From: Bacillota bacterium
GTDB taxonomy: Bacteria > Bacillota > Clostridia > Christensenellales > CAG-138
Assembly (NCBI GenBank): GCA_023426265.1
Contig: JAFABA010000125.1
Span: 1-31,389, forward strand
Length of the DNA stretch: 31,389 nucleotides
Direction: 5' to 3'
Under the pieces are notes generated by a model that had not been told where the DNA came from, searched no databases, and saw only the letters and a program-made list of their open reading frames with translations. Position 1 is the stretch's first letter. Each line of letters opens with the position of its first letter. The position numbers and the translations under genes were made by a program. Of this stretch, positions 29,909 to 31,389 are shown in pieces.

Positions 29909-30277
29909 TCACTTTTCGCAAACATGGAGCAACCCCTGGTCAAATATCGTCTTCACATGGTCGTCCGCGAGGGAATAATAAACGACCTTTCCGTCCCTTC
30001 GGTAATTAACCAGTTTGGACTGCTTGAGCACTCTGAGCTGATGTGAGATCGCGGATTTTGTCATGCCCAGCAATACGGCGATATCGCAGACGCACATCTC
30101 GGCACGAAACAGGGCGCAAAGGATTTTAACCCGCGTTGAATCGCCGAATACCTTGAACAAATCCGCAAGATCGATCAGGTTGTCTTCATCCGGCATATAT
30201 TCCCGGACATCGTTAACAACGTCCTCGTGTATGATGTTGCAGTCGCATCGGTCGACATCCGAAAAATATGGGGTCAT
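29909..30277 (-). CDS. cadC: ArsR/SmtB-family metal sensor, CadC-like
   Basis: A 122-residue winged-helix repressor. It has the CadC N-terminal cysteines (Cys11, Cys13 in DRCDCNIIHED) and Cys62 and Cys64 in EMCVCDIA, which together make the alpha3N site for Cd2+/Pb2+. DDHVKTIFDQGLLH at the C-terminus (Asp105, His107, His118) fits the alpha5 Zn2+ site. The helix-turn-helix is DIAVLLGMTKSAISHQLRVLKQ. Metal binding releases the operator. GGAGA precedes the ATG, and the gene leads the operon, with its operator dyad over the start of transcription. Confidence 0.94.
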   Translation of the reverse strand: MTPYFSDVDRCDCNIIHEDVVNDVREYMPDEDNLIDLADLFKVFGDSTRVKILCALFRAEMCVCDIAVLLGMTKSAISHQLRVLKQSKLVNYRRDGKVVYYSLADDHVKTIFDQGLLHVCEK

Positions 30278-30296
30278 ACTGCTCTCCTTAAGTTAA

Positions 30297-30354
30297 ATAG
30301 TTGAGTAATCTTTCAACTATATTTATTATATGCTTGCATACTGTGAAAAGTCAA
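30297..30354 (-). promoter_or_regulatory. Promoter and CadC-type operator of the metal operon
   Basis: On the minus strand TTGACT (30354-30349), 18 nt, then TATAAT (30330-30325). The dyad ATAGTTGA-8 nt-TCAACTAT (30297-30320) covers the expected transcription start, the usual place for an ArsR-family block. Confidence 0.8.
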
Positions 30355-30369
30355 CCGCTTTTGACATTC

Positions 30370-30413
30370 AAAACCCCTCCTGTTTGCATATTCTGCAAGC
30401 AGGAGGGGTTTTT
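30370..30413 (+). terminator. Terminator-like hairpin carrying the next gene's ribosome site
   Basis: AAAACCCCTCCTG (30370-30382) pairs with CAGGAGGGGTTTT (30400-30412); TTGCA/TGCAA extend the stem. A T-run follows and ATG 30414 is next. GGAGGGG in the 3' arm is the only ribosome site for that ATG, so folding would both end transcription and hide the site. Confidence 0.6.
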
Positions 30414-30617
30414 ATGTTGTGTGAACTTTCCGGCCAGGAGCTCACGCTTCTTGCCGCCATAATCGCAGTTGAGATCGCCCGCTGTGTGCCGGAAGAGGAA
30501 ATAGCGTTACTTGGAGCTTTGTATACGGTACTGGGAGATCAGCTTGCACTCATCGCGGCCGCAGGGTGTGATAATAACTCGGACGATAAAAAATCGAACG
30601 GCAATAAATGCAAATAG
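30414..30617 (+). CDS. DUF6774-like small protein
   Basis: A 67-residue protein: MLCELSGQELTLLAAIIAVE, a short polar stretch with two glutamates (PEEEIALLGALYTVLGDQLALIAA), and a hydrophilic tail rich in Asp, Asn, Lys and Ser ending in NKCK. The pattern of two amphipathic helices with LLGALYTVLGDQLALIAA matches small DUF6774-type proteins of Clostridia as I remember them; function unknown. GGAGGGG lies 5 nt before the ATG, but inside a terminator-like stem, so expression may be conditional. It is convergent with the DegV gene, with only 4 nt between the stops. Confidence 0.7.
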   Translation: MLCELSGQELTLLAAIIAVEIARCVPEEEIALLGALYTVLGDQLALIAAAGCDNNSDDKKSNGNKCK

Positions 30618-30621
30618 AGGA

Positions 30622-31389
30622 TCAAGCCGTGATCCATGAAATGCCCACGGTACCCGCGCCAAGGTGGATGCCTAAGACCGGCCCAAGTTTTGCGACATGT
30701 ACGGGCGCTTCCGGAAAGCGCCGCAGCACTGCCTGGTAGAGTGGTTCCACGCTTTCGCGTTCCCCCAGATGATGGACGACGATCTCCTTCGCATTCTGCG
30801 GAACGCGGCTTATGAGCGCTTTCACACGTTCCGCGGTACCGCGGGCCGTGCCGCGCGCCACAATCGTGCCCTTGATGCACATCAGAACGGGGCGGATATT
30901 CAATACCGTGCCTACGGACTGCGGCACTACGCCAAGCCTGCCACTGCGCCGCAGCGCCGCCATATCGTTGACGGAAAATACGATGCCTGTCTTATCCCGC
31001 AGGGCTTCCAGCTTTTCCGCCGTTTCCTGCAGGGAGCCGCCCGCATTGATCAAATCGCGCGCCGCTTTTGCAAGCAGCCACAGCCCGCCGGAAGTGGAAA
31101 GCGAGTCCACCACCGCGATATGCGCGCGGTCCACCTCGCGTGCGGCGATACATGCGCTCGAATACGTGCCGCTCAACCTGGAAGAAATAGCGATGCAAAG
31201 GATCTCCATGTCCTTTTGGCGCAGCTCCTCAAACACCTGCACAAAGGAGGAAACCGGCGGCTGCGAGGTCTTGCATGCCTCCGGTTCGCGGAAGATGCGC
31301 GCTTCAAAGTCCCCATTCTCATCGCCAAAGCCCTCGAAGTATGTCCTGCCGTTGACGCTGTACTGATCGGATACGATGGATACCCCCAG
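30622..31389 (-). CDS. DegV-family fatty-acid-binding protein, 5' end missing
   Basis: The frame is open to the window edge: 255 residues are visible, and about 20-25 N-terminal residues (usually with the TDS-type motif) lie outside. GVSIVSDQYSVNGRTYFEGF, KTSQPPVSSFVQVFEEL (conserved KTSQPS-like), CIAISSRLSGTYSSA and VDSLSTSGGLWLL are DegV marks. DegV/FakB proteins bind a fatty acid and, with FakA, help its phosphorylation; FakA is not in the window. Any GTG at 31242 would be internal and is not the start. Confidence 0.93.
   Translation of the reverse strand: MGVSIVSDQYSVNGRTYFEGFGDENGDFEARIFREPEACKTSQPPVSSFVQVFEELRQKDMEILCIAISSRLSGTYSSACIAAREVDRAHIAVVDSLSTSGGLWLLAKAARDLINAGGSLQETAEKLEALRDKTGIVFSVNDMAALRRSGRLGVVPQSVGTVLNIRPVLMCIKGTIVARGTARGTAERVKALISRVPQNAKEIVVHHLGERESVEPLYQAVLRRFPEAPVHVAKLGPVLGIHLGAGTVGISWITA

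Overview
The window looks like chromosomal DNA of an anaerobic Clostridia-type Firmicute with a mid-range GC content. The clues are strong GGAGG-type ribosome sites, T-tailed hairpin terminators, small proteins of Clostridia-type families (CPC_1213-like, DUF3343, DUF6774-like), a pyrophosphate-type phosphofructokinase, and a DUF1538 transporter paired with P-II-like proteins. Genus cannot be fixed from the sequence; a Christensenellales-like or Oscillospirales-like origin is only a guess. There is no rRNA, no intact tRNA, no CRISPR array and no intact insertion sequence.

Layout. (a) 1-3104: a small membrane protein, then a leftward unit with its own promoter: a 26-codon leader ORF, a duplicated DUF1538 membrane protein and two P-II-like regulators. 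(b) 3105-3638: a non-coding scar with an IS-like inverted repeat, the 3' end of a tRNA without its body, and strong terminators. (c) 3639-13193: mostly single genes or short operons: cupin, kinase-like protein, LysR regulator divergent from an EamA exporter, a small basic protein coupled to an HD hydrolase, a HAD protein with an altered catalytic motif, a YcaQ-type DNA glycosylase, a lipoprotein, and a VOC-GNAT-membrane protein operon. (d) 13255-15377: ZIP metal transporter, membrane-anchored GH25 lysozyme and a second cupin. (e) 15478-18669: leftward unit moaC-moaA-MOSC-PPi-PFK. (f) 19161-23188: leftward operon of a DUF2318 lipoprotein, response regulator, histidine kinase, YgiD-type dioxygenase and nicotinamidase-like hydrolase. 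(g) 23370-27111: rightward run of DUF3343, tcdA, GNAT, pdxY-like kinase and HD hydrolase, interleaved with palindromic elements. (h) 27216-30277: a soft-metal resistance operon (ArsR/CadC sensor, HMA metallochaperone, P1B ATPase) with two matching operators. (i) 30414-31389: a DUF6774-like small protein and a DegV protein cut by the window edge.

The strongest unexplained signal is in region (g). Four palindromic elements lie within 3 kb. They share an apical hairpin, TAG-(YRGYG loop)-CTA or close variants, preceded by GAAG, but are closed by outer stems of unrelated sequence. Two start at or over the stop codon of the preceding gene. Conserved pairing with changing sequence suggests a structured RNA or a hairpin-type mobile element; I do not recognise it as a described family. 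Two other repeat families occur twice each: a GTCATCCTGAGCGAAGCGAA-type palindrome and a TTAGGG(CT)GTAACRGCCCTAA palindrome.

Other regulatory structure stands out: a leader ORF placed for coupling to the DUF1538 gene, terminator-like hairpins that contain the Shine-Dalgarno sequence of two small genes, tandem duplicated promoters before the pyridoxamine kinase gene, and a second CadC-type operator inside the metal operon.
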